DNA from: Bordetella ansorpii
Lineage (GTDB): Bacteria > Pseudomonadota > Gammaproteobacteria > Burkholderiales > Burkholderiaceae_B
Assembly: GCF_900078315.1 (NCBI RefSeq)
Contig: NZ_FKBS01000006.1
Location: 124,001-188,000, forward strand
Length of the DNA stretch: 64,000 nt
Direction: 5' to 3'
Shown one piece after another: positions 37,629 through 46,350 of the stretch. Position 1 is the first letter of the stretch, and every line of letters begins with the position of its first letter. The translations under genes and the position numbers were made by a program. The notes below the pieces were generated by a model that saw only the letters and a program-made list of their open reading frames with translations, was not told the DNA's origin and did no database searches.

Positions 37629-37929
37629 TGGCGGCTCGAGGGCGTGCGGCGTTCTGTGTTCTTCCGACGCCACAGTCGTACCTGCGTAGTCTCGTACTCG
37701 CGCTTTCGCGCTGCGTGCGCGACTTCTCCGGTACGCCTGCGGCTTGCAGTTGCGCAATTCGACGGCAATGCCGACCTGCTTCTTGGCATCGTTAAATAGG
37801 TTGGTGCACCGGTTGGGCGCGCGTGTAATCCAATCAAAGGTTAGGCCCGAATGGAGTCTTGCCTGAGATGGCAAAAGCCCGATCCAGCGTGGATGCCGGA
37901 TCGGGCTTCTTGTTGTTGCCACGCGGTAG
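37629..37929. other. Intergenic stretch between convergent sugar-acid genes
   Basis: About 300 bp without a convincing gene. 37875-37908 is a strong terminator (listed separately). The part 37640-37860 carries short overlapping CG-rich repeats (TCGCGC-type) and an open frame on the minus strand that crosses the terminator and has no recognisable protein match. It may be a decayed gene end or simple spacer. Confidence 0.5.
37875..37908. terminator. Bidirectional terminator between UxaA-like and DapA-like genes
   Basis: Perfect 11-bp stem AAGCCCGATCC (37875-37885) with GGATCGGGCTT (37898-37908) and a 12-base loop. On the minus strand the stem ends in a TTTT run (AAAA at 37873-37876), 22 bp beyond the DapA-like stop. 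On the plus strand it is followed by CTTGTTGTTG. It serves the minus-strand gene best. Confidence 0.85.
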
Positions 37930-38862
37930 TTACGCTGCCAGCGACTTCGCGTTGGGCATGCTGAAGCCCGATTTCTCCAGCTCGGCGCACAGGGCGTCCG
38001 CCTGGCTCTTTTCCAGTTCGACCAGCGGCGCACGCACATGGCGCCAATCGGCGTCGCCCGATTGCCACGCGATGGCGGCCTTCATGGCGGGGATCATGGG
38101 GTAGCGCTGGAAGATGGCGCGCGTGGTGTCCAGGCCGGCCTGGCGCTCGTCGGCATCGGCGTCCTGCCAGTGCTTGAACAGTTCCACGATGGGGCCGGGA
38201 TTGACGTTGCCGGTGGCGGTGATGCAACCCGCGCCGCCGCCGCGCAGCGTGCGCAGCAGGAACACTTCGCTGCCCGCGAACACCTGGAAGCCGCGCGGGG
38301 CGTGGCGCTCGAGCATGGCCGAGGTGTTGGCCCAGTCGCCCGAGCTGTCTTTCACGCCGGCCACGATGCCGGGATAGCGGTCGAGCAGGCGGTCGATCAG
38401 GTCCAGGCTGATGGGCACTTGAGCAACCGGGGGGATGTGATACAGGAAGATGCGCAGGCGCTCGTCGGCCACGCCTTCGATCAGGCCCGCGAAGTAGCGG
38501 AACAGGCCTTCGTCGCTGACGCCCTTGTAGTAGAACGGCGGCAGCACCAGCACGCCGGCGCAACCGGCCTGCACCGCGGTGCGGGTGAGTTCGATGGCGT
38601 CGGGCAGCGCGCAGGCGCCGGTGCCGGGCATCAGTGCCGAGGGTTCGACGCCCGCTTCGAGCAGCGCGGCCAGCAGCTTCTGCTTTTCGGCTACGGTGAG
38701 CGAATTGGCTTCGGAGTTGGTGCCGAACACCGCCAGGCCCACGTCCTGCCCGCGCAGCCAGCGGCAATGCTTGACGAAGCGCTCGGTGCTGGGACGGCCC
38801 TGGGCGTCGAACGGGGTGAGGACCGGCGAGAATACGCCGGAAAGACCTGCGGAATTGGGCAT
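37930..38862 (-). CDS. DapA-family aldolase/dehydratase
   Basis: A 310-residue class I Schiff-base enzyme of the dihydrodipicolinate synthase family. The barrel start GVFSPVLTPFDAQGRPS, the loop FGTNSEANSLTVAEKQ, the catalytic Tyr in LYHIPPVAQVP and the Schiff-base Lys in VAGVKDSSGDWAN are visible. It has GTNSE in place of the GTTGE of true DapA, which argues against lysine synthesis. Candidates are 5-dehydro-4-deoxyglucarate dehydratase, KDG aldolase or similar. The start at 38862 is preceded by GGAG nine bases upstream. Convergent with the UxaA-like gene and divergent from a LysR gene. Confidence 0.9.
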   Translation of the reverse strand: MPNSAGLSGVFSPVLTPFDAQGRPSTERFVKHCRWLRGQDVGLAVFGTNSEANSLTVAEKQKLLAALLEAGVEPSALMPGTGACALPDAIELTRTAVQAGCAGVLVLPPFYYKGVSDEGLFRYFAGLIEGVADERLRIFLYHIPPVAQVPISLDLIDRLLDRYPGIVAGVKDSSGDWANTSAMLERHAPRGFQVFAGSEVFLLRTLRGGGAGCITATGNVNPGPIVELFKHWQDADADERQAGLDTTRAIFQRYPMIPAMKAAIAWQSGDADWRHVRAPLVELEKSQADALCAELEKSGFSMPNAKSLAA

Positions 38863-39082
38863 TGCGACAGTCTCCATGACAATGACGGCGGCGTGGGGCC
38901 GGTGCAGACTTCGATTCTGGCACCATATGTGCTTGCGCGAAAAGCTGTTTGTACAGCTTTCAAAACATAGAATTATTGGTGTCTCGCTGCGCTGCGGCGA
39001 GAATGCCGGACAGATGTGTCGGCCATGGATGCGTGCCATGTCGGCGTATCCTGCCGGCCCGCGCACCAGGAGGAGGACATCC

Positions 39083-39997
39083 GTGGACACGCAGTTCCTG
39101 CAGAGTTTCGTATCGGTGGTCGAAGCGGGCTCGCTGGCCGAGGCCGCGCGGCGGCTGGACTTGACGCCGGCCGCCATTGCCGCGCGCGTGCGTGCGCTGG
39201 AGCAGGACCTGGGCACGCCGCTGCTGCGTCGCGCCGGGCGTCACGTCAAGCCTACCGAAGCCGGCCTGCGCATGCTGGAACGCGCGCGCCTGGTGCTGCG
39301 CGACGTGCGCGACCTGCGGGCCAGCGCCAGCGACGACGCGCCGCTGGGCGAGTTGCGCGTGGGCGTGTCGGTGTCGGCGTTGACGGGCGTGATGCCGCCC
39401 GTGCTCACGCGGCTTTATCGCCGCTATCCTTCCTTGAGCGTGTACGTCGAGCCCGGCACGTCCAGCCATCTGTATCACCGCACCATCGGCGGGCATGTCG
39501 ACGTGGCCTTCATCGTGCAGCCGCAGTTTGCGCTGCCCAAGGGGTATGGCTGGCGCACGATTGCCGAAGAGCCGTTGGTGGTGCTGGCGCATCCCGATGT
39601 GGCCACGCGCGATGCGCACCGGTTGATGGCCGAGCAGCCTTTCATCCGCTACGACCGCGCGGCCTGGGGCGGGCGCATGGCCGATCGCTACCTGCGCCAG
39701 CACGGCATCCGGCCGCATGAGCGCCTGGAGATCGACGGTTTGATGGCGATCGCCAGCATGGTGCGCGAAGGCCTGGGCGTGTCGCTGGTGCCCGATTGGG
39801 CGCCGGACTGGCTGGACAGCATCGGCATCGCGCGCGTGCCGCTTCCCGATACGGCGCCGGTGCGCCGCATGGGCGTGATCTGGGCCACGCAGACGCCGCA
39901 TGCGACGTTGTCGGAGGCCTTCGTGGAAGCGACCGAGGGGGCGATGAGCGATGCGGGGGCGCATGCGCCGGGGCATGGCAACGGTGCCCTGGCGTGA
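39083..39997 (+). CDS. LysR-family transcriptional regulator
   Basis: A 304-residue LysR protein. The helix-turn-helix is FLQSFVSVVEAGSLAEAARR and LTPAAIAARVRALEQDLG, and the effector domain starts GELRVGVSVSALTGVMPPVL. The start is taken as GTG at 39083 because a strong AGGAGGAC lies just upstream and the protein then begins directly with the helix-turn-helix. ATGs further upstream would add an unlikely lead. Divergent from the DapA-like gene (220 bp apart), which it probably regulates. Confidence 0.9.
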   Translation: MDTQFLQSFVSVVEAGSLAEAARRLDLTPAAIAARVRALEQDLGTPLLRRAGRHVKPTEAGLRMLERARLVLRDVRDLRASASDDAPLGELRVGVSVSALTGVMPPVLTRLYRRYPSLSVYVEPGTSSHLYHRTIGGHVDVAFIVQPQFALPKGYGWRTIAEEPLVVLAHPDVATRDAHRLMAEQPFIRYDRAAWGGRMADRYLRQHGIRPHERLEIDGLMAIASMVREGLGVSLVPDWAPDWLDSIGIARVPLPDTAPVRRMGVIWATQTPHATLSEAFVEATEGAMSDAGAHAPGHGNGALA

Positions 39998-40000
39998 GTC

Positions 40001-40080
40001 TTTTTCGAGTAAATGCCCCGAAAACCAGGAAATCTGAAAATTTCTCGAGTCTCGTGAGCGTTTCTCGAGGATTTTCTGGT
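40001..40080. repeat. TTTCTCGAG repeats inside a convergent hairpin
   Basis: TTTTTCGAG (40001-40009), TTTCTCGAG (40041-40049) and TTTCTCGAG (40061-40069) lie at 40- and 20-base steps. ACCAGGAAATC (40024-40034) pairs with GATTTTCTGGT (40070-40080), with one G-U pair, enclosing the two exact copies. The element is AT-richer than the flanks and lies between the convergent LysR and cytosine deaminase genes, so a terminator role is likely. Confidence 0.5.
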
Positions 40081-40130
40081 GGTCCGCATGTATCAGGCGC
40101 GTGCCATGGCCGCGCCCATGCAGATTGTCC

Positions 40131-41414
40131 CTATCCCGGCCGTCCCATCCGATAATCGACCTGCCCCGGCCGTCCTTCCAGATGCAGCGTCGCCGTGGCC
40201 GGTGGCGTTTCAGCAATCAGCTTGCCGCCACGCCATACCTTCAAACGCGTTGCGCCCAGGCGCACCGCCTCGACCGGATCACTGGCCTGCAGCAGCACCA
40301 TGTCGGCGCGCTTGCCCACTTCCAGGCCCGTTTCATCCAGGCCCAGGATGGCTGCGGGCGTCGAGGTCACGGCCTGGAAACAGGCGTGCATGGCATCGCG
40401 GCCCGTCATCTGCGCCACGTGCAGGCCCATGTGCGCGACTTCCAGCATGTCGCCCGAGCCCAGGCTGTACCAGGGATCCATCACGCAATCGTGGCCGAAC
40501 GCCACTGGCACGCCGGCCGCCAGCAGCTCGGGCACGCGCGTCATGCCGCGGCGCTTGGGATAGGTGTCGTGGCGGCCCTGGATGGTGATGTTGATCAGCG
40601 GATTGGCGATGGCGGCGACGCCTGCCTCGCGGATCAGCGGGATCAGCTTGGACACGTAGTAGTTGTCCATCGAGTGCATGGACGTCAGGTGCGAGCCGGT
40701 GACGCGGCCTTGCAGCCCCAGGCGCTGCGCCTGACAGGCCAGCGACTCGATGTGGCGCGACATGGGGTCGTCGGTTTCGTCGCAGTGCATGTCCACGCGC
40801 AGGCCGCGTTCGGCGGCCAGTTCGCACAGGATGCGCACGGACTCGGCGCCATCGGCCATGGTGCGCTCGAAATGCGGGATGCCGCCCACCACGTCCACGC
40901 CCATGTCCAGCGCGCGCTTCAGGTTCTCCAGCGCGCCCGGCGAACGCAGTACGCCGTCCTGCGGGAAGGCCACCAATTGCAGGTCGAGATAGGGCTTCAC
41001 GCGTTCGCGCACGTGCAGCAGCGCTTCGGTGGCCAGCAGGCGCGGATCGCACACGTCCACGTGCGAGCGGATGGCCAAGAGGCCACGGCCCACGGCCCAG
41101 TCGCAGTAGGCCAGTGCGCGCTCCACCAGGGCGTCCTGGGTCAGCAGCGGCTTCAGTTCGCCCCACAGCGCGATGCCTTCGAGCAGCGTGCCAGACTGGT
41201 TGACGCGCGGCATGCCGTACGACAGCGTCGAGTCCATGTGGAAGTGCGCATCGACGAAGGGCTGCGACAGCAACTGGCCGGCGGCATCGACGGTCTGGCC
41301 AGCAGGGCCTTGCAAGGCAGGCTCGATGGCGGCGATGCGGCCATCGACGACGCCGACATCCACGGGGCCGCGCCCATCTGGAAGCATGCAACGGGTAATG
41401 AGCAGGTCAAACAT
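40131..41414 (-). CDS. codA: Cytosine deaminase-type amidohydrolase
   Basis: A 427-residue metal-dependent amidohydrolase closely resembling CodA, which deaminates cytosine to uracil. The metal ligands are visible: VDAHFHMD (His57, His59), HCDETDDPMSRH (with catalytic Glu) and FGHDCVMDPWYSLGSGDML with the conserved Asp. The final barrel strand and the C-terminal beta-sandwich complete the fold. It is the last gene of a leftward unit behind a nucleoside-type ABC importer (18 bp after the permease), which supports a pyrimidine or related nitrogen-heterocycle substrate. Creatinine or isocytosine deaminase activity is possible. Confidence 0.88.
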   Translation of the reverse strand: MFDLLITRCMLPDGRGPVDVGVVDGRIAAIEPALQGPAGQTVDAAGQLLSQPFVDAHFHMDSTLSYGMPRVNQSGTLLEGIALWGELKPLLTQDALVERALAYCDWAVGRGLLAIRSHVDVCDPRLLATEALLHVRERVKPYLDLQLVAFPQDGVLRSPGALENLKRALDMGVDVVGGIPHFERTMADGAESVRILCELAAERGLRVDMHCDETDDPMSRHIESLACQAQRLGLQGRVTGSHLTSMHSMDNYYVSKLIPLIREAGVAAIANPLINITIQGRHDTYPKRRGMTRVPELLAAGVPVAFGHDCVMDPWYSLGSGDMLEVAHMGLHVAQMTGRDAMHACFQAVTSTPAAILGLDETGLEVGKRADMVLLQASDPVEAVRLGATRLKVWRGGKLIAETPPATATLHLEGRPGQVDYRMGRPG

Positions 41415-41432
41415 GAAACGGCACCTCGAAGA

Positions 41433-42383
41433 TCAGCGTTCGCCCTTGCGATAGGGCTTCATCAGCGCCTGCGGGTAGGCGGCGCGGCGCGCCATCACCA
41501 CCAGGGCGAGGATGGAAAGAATATACGGCAGCATCAGGTACACCTGATACGGCAGTTCGGGCAGGCCCGGTAGCGAGGTGGCGCCCTGTTGCAGGCGCAA
41601 CTGCAGCGCGTCGAAGAAGGCGAACACCAGCGCGCCCAGCAGCGCCTTGCCGGGCCGCCACGAGGCGAACACCACCAGCGCCACGCAGATCCAGCCGCGG
41701 CCGTTGACCATGTTGAAGAAGAAGGCGTTGAAGGCGGCCAGCGTCAGGAAGCTGCCGGCCAGGCCCATCAGCGCGGATCCCGCCACGATGGCGCCGGTGC
41801 GCAGTTTGGTCACCGACAGGCCCTGGCCCTCGGCGGCGGCGGGGTTCTCGCCCACCATGCGGATGGCCAGGCCCAGCGGCGTGCGGTTCAGCACCCACGC
41901 CACCAGCGGCACGGCGGCCAGCGCAAGCAGCGTCATCGGCGTCTGGCCGGCCAGCGTGGGGCCGATCAGCGGGATGTCCGCCAGGAACTTCATCTCGGCG
42001 AACGGCTGGATGGTGGGCGGCGTGTTCACGCTGGGAAACGTGACGCGATAGGCGAAGTAGCTCAGGCTGGTGGCCAGCATGGTGACGCCCAGCCCCGATA
42101 CGTGTTGCGACAGGCCGAGGCCCACGGTCAGGCCCGCGTGCAGCAGGCCGAACACGGCGCCCGCGGCGGCGGCGGCCAGCAGGCCCACGTACAGCGGCGC
42201 GCCCAGGTACACCACCAGCCAGCCGCTGAAGGCGCCCGCCACCATGATGCCTTCGATACCCAGGTTCAGCACGCCGGCGCGTTCGCACAGCAGCACGCCC
42301 AGCGTGCCCAGGATCAGCGGCGTGGCCAGCCGCAGCACGGCCACCCAGAATGCCGCGGAGCCCAGCAGGTCTATCCATTCCAT
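41433..42383 (-). CDS. ABC transporter permease (BMP/nucleoside type)
   Basis: A 316-residue permease of the YufQ/RbsC-like family, with about eight to nine hydrophobic segments. Recognisable blocks are ERAGVLNLGIEGIMVAGAFS, the hallmark of this permease type, and GENPAAAEGQGLSVTKLRTG, the coupling loop. It forms the import channel with the next permease. Its stop lies 18 bp before codA and its start 10 bp behind the other permease. Confidence 0.93.
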   Translation of the reverse strand: MEWIDLLGSAAFWVAVLRLATPLILGTLGVLLCERAGVLNLGIEGIMVAGAFSGWLVVYLGAPLYVGLLAAAAAGAVFGLLHAGLTVGLGLSQHVSGLGVTMLATSLSYFAYRVTFPSVNTPPTIQPFAEMKFLADIPLIGPTLAGQTPMTLLALAAVPLVAWVLNRTPLGLAIRMVGENPAAAEGQGLSVTKLRTGAIVAGSALMGLAGSFLTLAAFNAFFFNMVNGRGWICVALVVFASWRPGKALLGALVFAFFDALQLRLQQGATSLPGLPELPYQVYLMLPYILSILALVVMARRAAYPQALMKPYRKGER

Positions 42384-42393
42384 CTTGGTTTCC

Positions 42394-43467
42394 TCAGCGT
42401 ACGCGGCGCACGCGGTACTGCGCGAACAGCGTCGCCACCAGCATGGCCAGCAGCGCGACGGCGACGATGACGTCGGCGATGTAGTTGGGCACGGCGACGG
42501 CGCGGCTCATGCTGTCCGCGCCCACCAGCATGCCGGCCACGAAGATGCTGGCCGCCACCACGCCGATGGGATGCAGGCCCGCCAGCATGGCCACCACCAC
42601 GCCCGTGTAGCCGTAGCCCGGCGACATATCCAGCGTGACGTAACTGGTGCGGCCCGCGACTTCGATGGCGCCGGCCAGGCCGGCCAGCGCGCCCGACAGC
42701 ATGGCGGTGCACAGCATCACGCGTTGCACCGGCAGGCCCAGGAAGCGCGAGGCGTGCGCGTTGGCGCCCACCGAACGCATCTGGAAACCGAACACGGTGT
42801 AGCGGTTGACCAGCCACAGGCCCACGGCCAGGCCGATGGCCCACAACAGGCCGGTATGGGCGCGCGTGCGTTCGATCAGCTTGCCCAGCTCCAGGCTGCC
42901 GTCCAGCGCGACCGATTGCGGCCAGCCCATCGCCATGGGATCTTTCATGGGGCCGTCCAGCATCATCGACACGAACAGCAGCACGATGAAGTTGCCCAGC
43001 AGCGTGGTCACCACCTCGTCGACGCCGAAGCGCGATTTCAGCAGCGCGGGAATCAGCAGCAGGAGGGCGCCGGCCAGTGCGGCCGCGGCCATCATGCCGG
43101 CGAACAGCACGGGCGTGGGCAGGTCGAAGGCGGCGCCGCCATGCATGCCGCCCACCGCCACGGCTGCCAGCGCGCCCATGTACAGTTGGCCTTCGGCGCC
43201 GATGTTGAACAGCCGCGCACGAAAGGCCACGGCGCAGGCCAGGCCGGTCAGCATCAGCGGCGTGGCGCGCGTCAGGGTCTCGGACAGCGCGAAGCGCGAG
43301 CCGAAGGCGCCGTCGAACAGCAGGGTATAGGTCTGGCCGACGGGCGCGCCGGCCCAGGCGACCAGCAGCATGCCCACCAGCAGGGTGCAGGCCACGGCGG
43401 CCAGGGGCGCCATGGCCAGCGCCAGCCGGCTCGGGTCGGCGCGGCGTTCCAGGGTCCACTTCATCAT
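42394..43467 (-). CDS. ABC transporter permease (BMP/nucleoside type)
   Basis: A 357-residue partner permease (YufP-like), with about nine membrane segments. FRARLFNIGAEGQLYMGALA is the family block corresponding to the NLGIEG motif of its partner, and GANAHASRFLGLPVQRVMLC is the coupling loop. The start at 43467 gives an ATGA overlap with the ATPase stop, so translation is coupled. Nucleoside importers of this class use two different permeases, one ATPase and one BMP-family binding protein, exactly the set seen here. Confidence 0.93.
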   Translation of the reverse strand: MMKWTLERRADPSRLALAMAPLAAVACTLLVGMLLVAWAGAPVGQTYTLLFDGAFGSRFALSETLTRATPLMLTGLACAVAFRARLFNIGAEGQLYMGALAAVAVGGMHGGAAFDLPTPVLFAGMMAAAALAGALLLLIPALLKSRFGVDEVVTTLLGNFIVLLFVSMMLDGPMKDPMAMGWPQSVALDGSLELGKLIERTRAHTGLLWAIGLAVGLWLVNRYTVFGFQMRSVGANAHASRFLGLPVQRVMLCTAMLSGALAGLAGAIEVAGRTSYVTLDMSPGYGYTGVVVAMLAGLHPIGVVAASIFVAGMLVGADSMSRAVAVPNYIADVIVAVALLAMLVATLFAQYRVRRVR

Positions 43468-45011
43468 TGCAGGGTGTTTTCCTTCGGGGGCGTGCCCGTC
43501 ATGGCCAAGCCGACCGTGGCCGGCGTCCATTGCGATGTGGGGCGTACGTCCACCAGCTTGCCGCCGCACAGCACCGCGATGCGGTCGGCCAGCGCGAATA
43601 TCTCTTCCAGGTCTTCGGAGACCAGCAGGATGCCGGCGCCGCGCGTGCGGGCCGCCAGCAATTGCTCGCGCACGTAGGCGACCGCGCCGATGTCCAGGCC
43701 CCAGGTGGGCTGGTCGGCGACGATGAAGCGCGGCTCGCGCAGCAGCGCGCGGCCCAGCACCAGCTTCTGCATGTTGCCGCCCGACAGGCTGCGCGTGCGC
43801 ACGTCCAGCGAGGCGGCGCGCACGTCGAAGCGCCTGGCCAGGGCCTGCGCATGCGCGCGGCCGGCGCGTGCGCGCACCAGGCCCCAGCGGGCGTAGCGCG
43901 GATCGTGCAGGTCTTCGACGATGGCGTTCTCCCACACGGGGTTGTCGCCGATCACGCCTTCATGGTGGCGGTCTTCGGGGATGCGGCCCACGCCCGCGAC
44001 CGTCCAGCCTGCTGGCGAGGACGGCGCCAGCGCGTGCTCCGCGCCCAGCCGGATGGTGCCTTCGGACGGCTGGCGCAAGCCGGTCAGCAGCGACACCAGC
44101 GCCTGCTGGCCGTTGCCGGCCACGCCCGCCACCGCGACGATCTCGTGCGCGTGGATGGTCAGGTCCAGCGGATGCAGCAGCGGCACGGCATCGCGCGATT
44201 CGCGCACGCCGGCCTGCGACAGCGTGATCACGGGGGCGGCCTGTTGCGACGGCGTGGCGGCCTCGGCGCGCGGCAGCACGACCTTGCGGCCCACCATCAG
44301 CTCGGCCAGTTCGGCAGCATTGGTATCGGCGGTATCGCGTTCGGCCACCAGCCTGCCCTGGCGCAGCACGGCCACGCGCTGCGACACGGCCATTACTTCG
44401 TCCAGCTTGTGCGAGATGAAGATGACGGCCAGGCCTTGCGCCACGAGCTCGCGCAGCGTGGCGAACAGCGCCTGCGATTCCTGCGGCGTGAGCACGGCGG
44501 TGGGTTCATCCAGGATGAGCACGCGCGCGCCGCGATACAGGGCCTTCAGGATCTCGACGCGCTGCTTCTCGCCCACCGACAGCGTGCCGACGCGCGCATC
44601 CGGCGACACCGACAGGCCGAAGCGCGCGCCCAGCTCGGCCAGCCGGGCGCGCGCCTGGCGCCGTGCCGAGGCCATGCGCCACAGCGACTCGGTGCCGACC
44701 ATCACGTTGTCCAGCACCGTCATGTTGTCGGCCAGCGTGAAGTGCTGGTGCACCATGCCGACGCCCGCGGCCAGCGCCGCGTCGGGCCGGCCCGGCGGCA
44801 AAGGCTGGCCGAACACCTCGATGCTGCCCGCGTCGGCGACGTAATGGCCGAACAGGATGGAAACCAGCGTGGATTTGCCCGCGCCGTTCTCGCCCAGCAG
44901 GGCCAGCACCTGGCCCGGCGCCAGCGTCAACGACACGTCGTCGTTGGCGGTCAGGCTGCCGAAGCGCTTGGTGATGCCCGTCAGGCGCAGCGCGGCGGAC
45001 GGCTGCGTCAT
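43464..45011 (-). CDS. ABC transporter double ATPase (BMP/nucleoside type)
   Basis: A 515-residue fused ATPase like YufO or RbsA. The N-terminal domain is complete: Walker A GENGAGKST (37-45), signature LSVGEKQRVEILKAL, Walker B VLILDEPTAVLTPQE. The C-terminal domain has a degenerate Walker A (VAGVAGNGQQALVSLL) but a good signature LSGGNMQKLVLGRALL. This asymmetry is usual for the family. Both ends overlap neighbours by four bases, showing one tightly coupled operon. Confidence 0.94.
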   Translation of the reverse strand: MTQPSAALRLTGITKRFGSLTANDDVSLTLAPGQVLALLGENGAGKSTLVSILFGHYVADAGSIEVFGQPLPPGRPDAALAAGVGMVHQHFTLADNMTVLDNVMVGTESLWRMASARRQARARLAELGARFGLSVSPDARVGTLSVGEKQRVEILKALYRGARVLILDEPTAVLTPQESQALFATLRELVAQGLAVIFISHKLDEVMAVSQRVAVLRQGRLVAERDTADTNAAELAELMVGRKVVLPRAEAATPSQQAAPVITLSQAGVRESRDAVPLLHPLDLTIHAHEIVAVAGVAGNGQQALVSLLTGLRQPSEGTIRLGAEHALAPSSPAGWTVAGVGRIPEDRHHEGVIGDNPVWENAIVEDLHDPRYARWGLVRARAGRAHAQALARRFDVRAASLDVRTRSLSGGNMQKLVLGRALLREPRFIVADQPTWGLDIGAVAYVREQLLAARTRGAGILLVSEDLEEIFALADRIAVLCGGKLVDVRPTSQWTPATVGLAMTGTPPKENTLQ

Positions 45012-46039
45012 TTGGCGGTCGACTTGGGTTCGCTGTCCACGACCTTGACCGTGAAGCTGCCGTCCAGGATGGCCTTCTGCCTGGCGGCCACCTTGGCCAT
45101 CAGGTCAGCGGGCACCTTGCCTTCGAACGTGCCCAGCGGCGCCAGTTCGGAGCCCTTGAACTTCATCAGCGAGTACTGGCCGTAGTCTTCGGCCTTGAAC
45201 GTACCGGCCTTCACCTGGGAGAGCGCCTGGGCGATGGTGGGTTCCATGTTCCACAGGGCCGAGGCCACCACGGTTTCGGGATACTGCTGCTGCGTGTTGA
45301 CCACGTTGCCGATGGCCAGCTTGCCGCGTTCCTTCGCGGCGTCCGACACGCCGAAGCGCTCGGCGTACAGCACGTCGGCGCCCTTGTCGATCATGGCGAA
45401 GGCGGCTTCCTTGGCCTTCGGGGGATCGAACCACGAACCGATGAAACTGACAGTGAACTCGACCTGCGGATCGATTTCCTTGGCGCCGGCCATGAAGGCC
45501 TGCATCAGGCGGTTGACCTCGGGGATGGGATAGCCGCCCACCAGGCCGATGCGATGCGACTTGGTCATGCCGCCGGCGATCATGCCGGTGAGATACGCCG
45601 GTTCCTGGATGTAGTTGTCGAACACCGAGAAGTTGGGCGCCTGCGGCTTGCCCGACGAGCCCATCAGGAAGGCCGTGCCCGGGTAATCCTTGGCGACCTT
45701 GCGCGCGGCCGACTCGACGGCGAAGGCTTCGCCCACGATGAACTTGTTGCCCTGCTCGGCGTACTGGCGCACCACGCGCTCGTAGTCGGCATTGCTGACG
45801 TTCTCGGAGAAGGCGTAGTCGATCTCGCCGCGTTCCTTGGCCGCGTTCAGCGCCTTGTGGATACGCGACACCCATTGCTGCTCGACCGGCACGGTGTAGA
45901 CCGCGGCCACCTTCACTTTGGCCGGCGCCGCCTGCGCGTGCACGGCGGATGCCGTCAGGGCGAGACCGGCGGCCAGACTCAGTTTGAGCAGGGCGCGGCG
46001 GGCGGATCCGGACACGGAAGAGGAGAACCGGGAAGTCAT
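45008..46039 (-). CDS. BMP-family periplasmic binding protein
   Basis: A 343-residue binding protein of the basic membrane protein (BMP/PnrA) family, which binds nucleosides or nucleobases. After a signal peptide (about 1-36, ending VHAQA) the family segments follow: KVAAVYTVPVEQQWVSRIHK, FIVGEAFAVESAARKVAKDY, YLTGMIAGGMTKSHRIGLVGG and SFIGSWFDPPKAKEAA. It has a normal AxA cleavage site and no lipobox Cys, so it is soluble rather than a lipoprotein. The start at 46039 is chosen for the signal peptide. First gene of the leftward importer-codA operon. Confidence 0.92.
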   Translation of the reverse strand: MTSRFSSSVSGSARRALLKLSLAAGLALTASAVHAQAAPAKVKVAAVYTVPVEQQWVSRIHKALNAAKERGEIDYAFSENVSNADYERVVRQYAEQGNKFIVGEAFAVESAARKVAKDYPGTAFLMGSSGKPQAPNFSVFDNYIQEPAYLTGMIAGGMTKSHRIGLVGGYPIPEVNRLMQAFMAGAKEIDPQVEFTVSFIGSWFDPPKAKEAAFAMIDKGADVLYAERFGVSDAAKERGKLAIGNVVNTQQQYPETVVASALWNMEPTIAQALSQVKAGTFKAEDYGQYSLMKFKGSELAPLGTFEGKVPADLMAKVAARQKAILDGSFTVKVVDSEPKSTAK

Positions 46040-46350
46040 GGAAGGGGGCTCCGAGGTGGGACGTTCAATGGGAAAGCGGGCGCGTGGCCCGTTCCGATGA
46101 AAAGCAAGTTGCATGCCATCGGCGGTGCGCCGCCTGCCCGCGGGGAATGCCGCGATGCGGGGCCGGGCGCACCGCGGCGGAGAATGATACGCCTGTCGGC
46201 GCCCCATCGTCAGGCGGAAACGCACCAATAAGGTGCCTGTGCCGGTGCATGACGCGCATGCCGTACCCGTTCCCATACCAAGGGCTTATGTTCCGTGCGA
46301 GGCGGCGAGGCCTAAAATGCAGGCCTGTTCCAAACGTCCTTTTCCCACGC
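46040..46350. other. Divergent region between BMP operon and DedA-rhodanese gene
   Basis: About 310 bp without a gene. It must contain promoters for both directions, but I see no clear -35/-10 pair, operator or hairpin. A short GGTGC-rich part (46230-46262) is the only pattern noticed. Confidence 0.5.
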
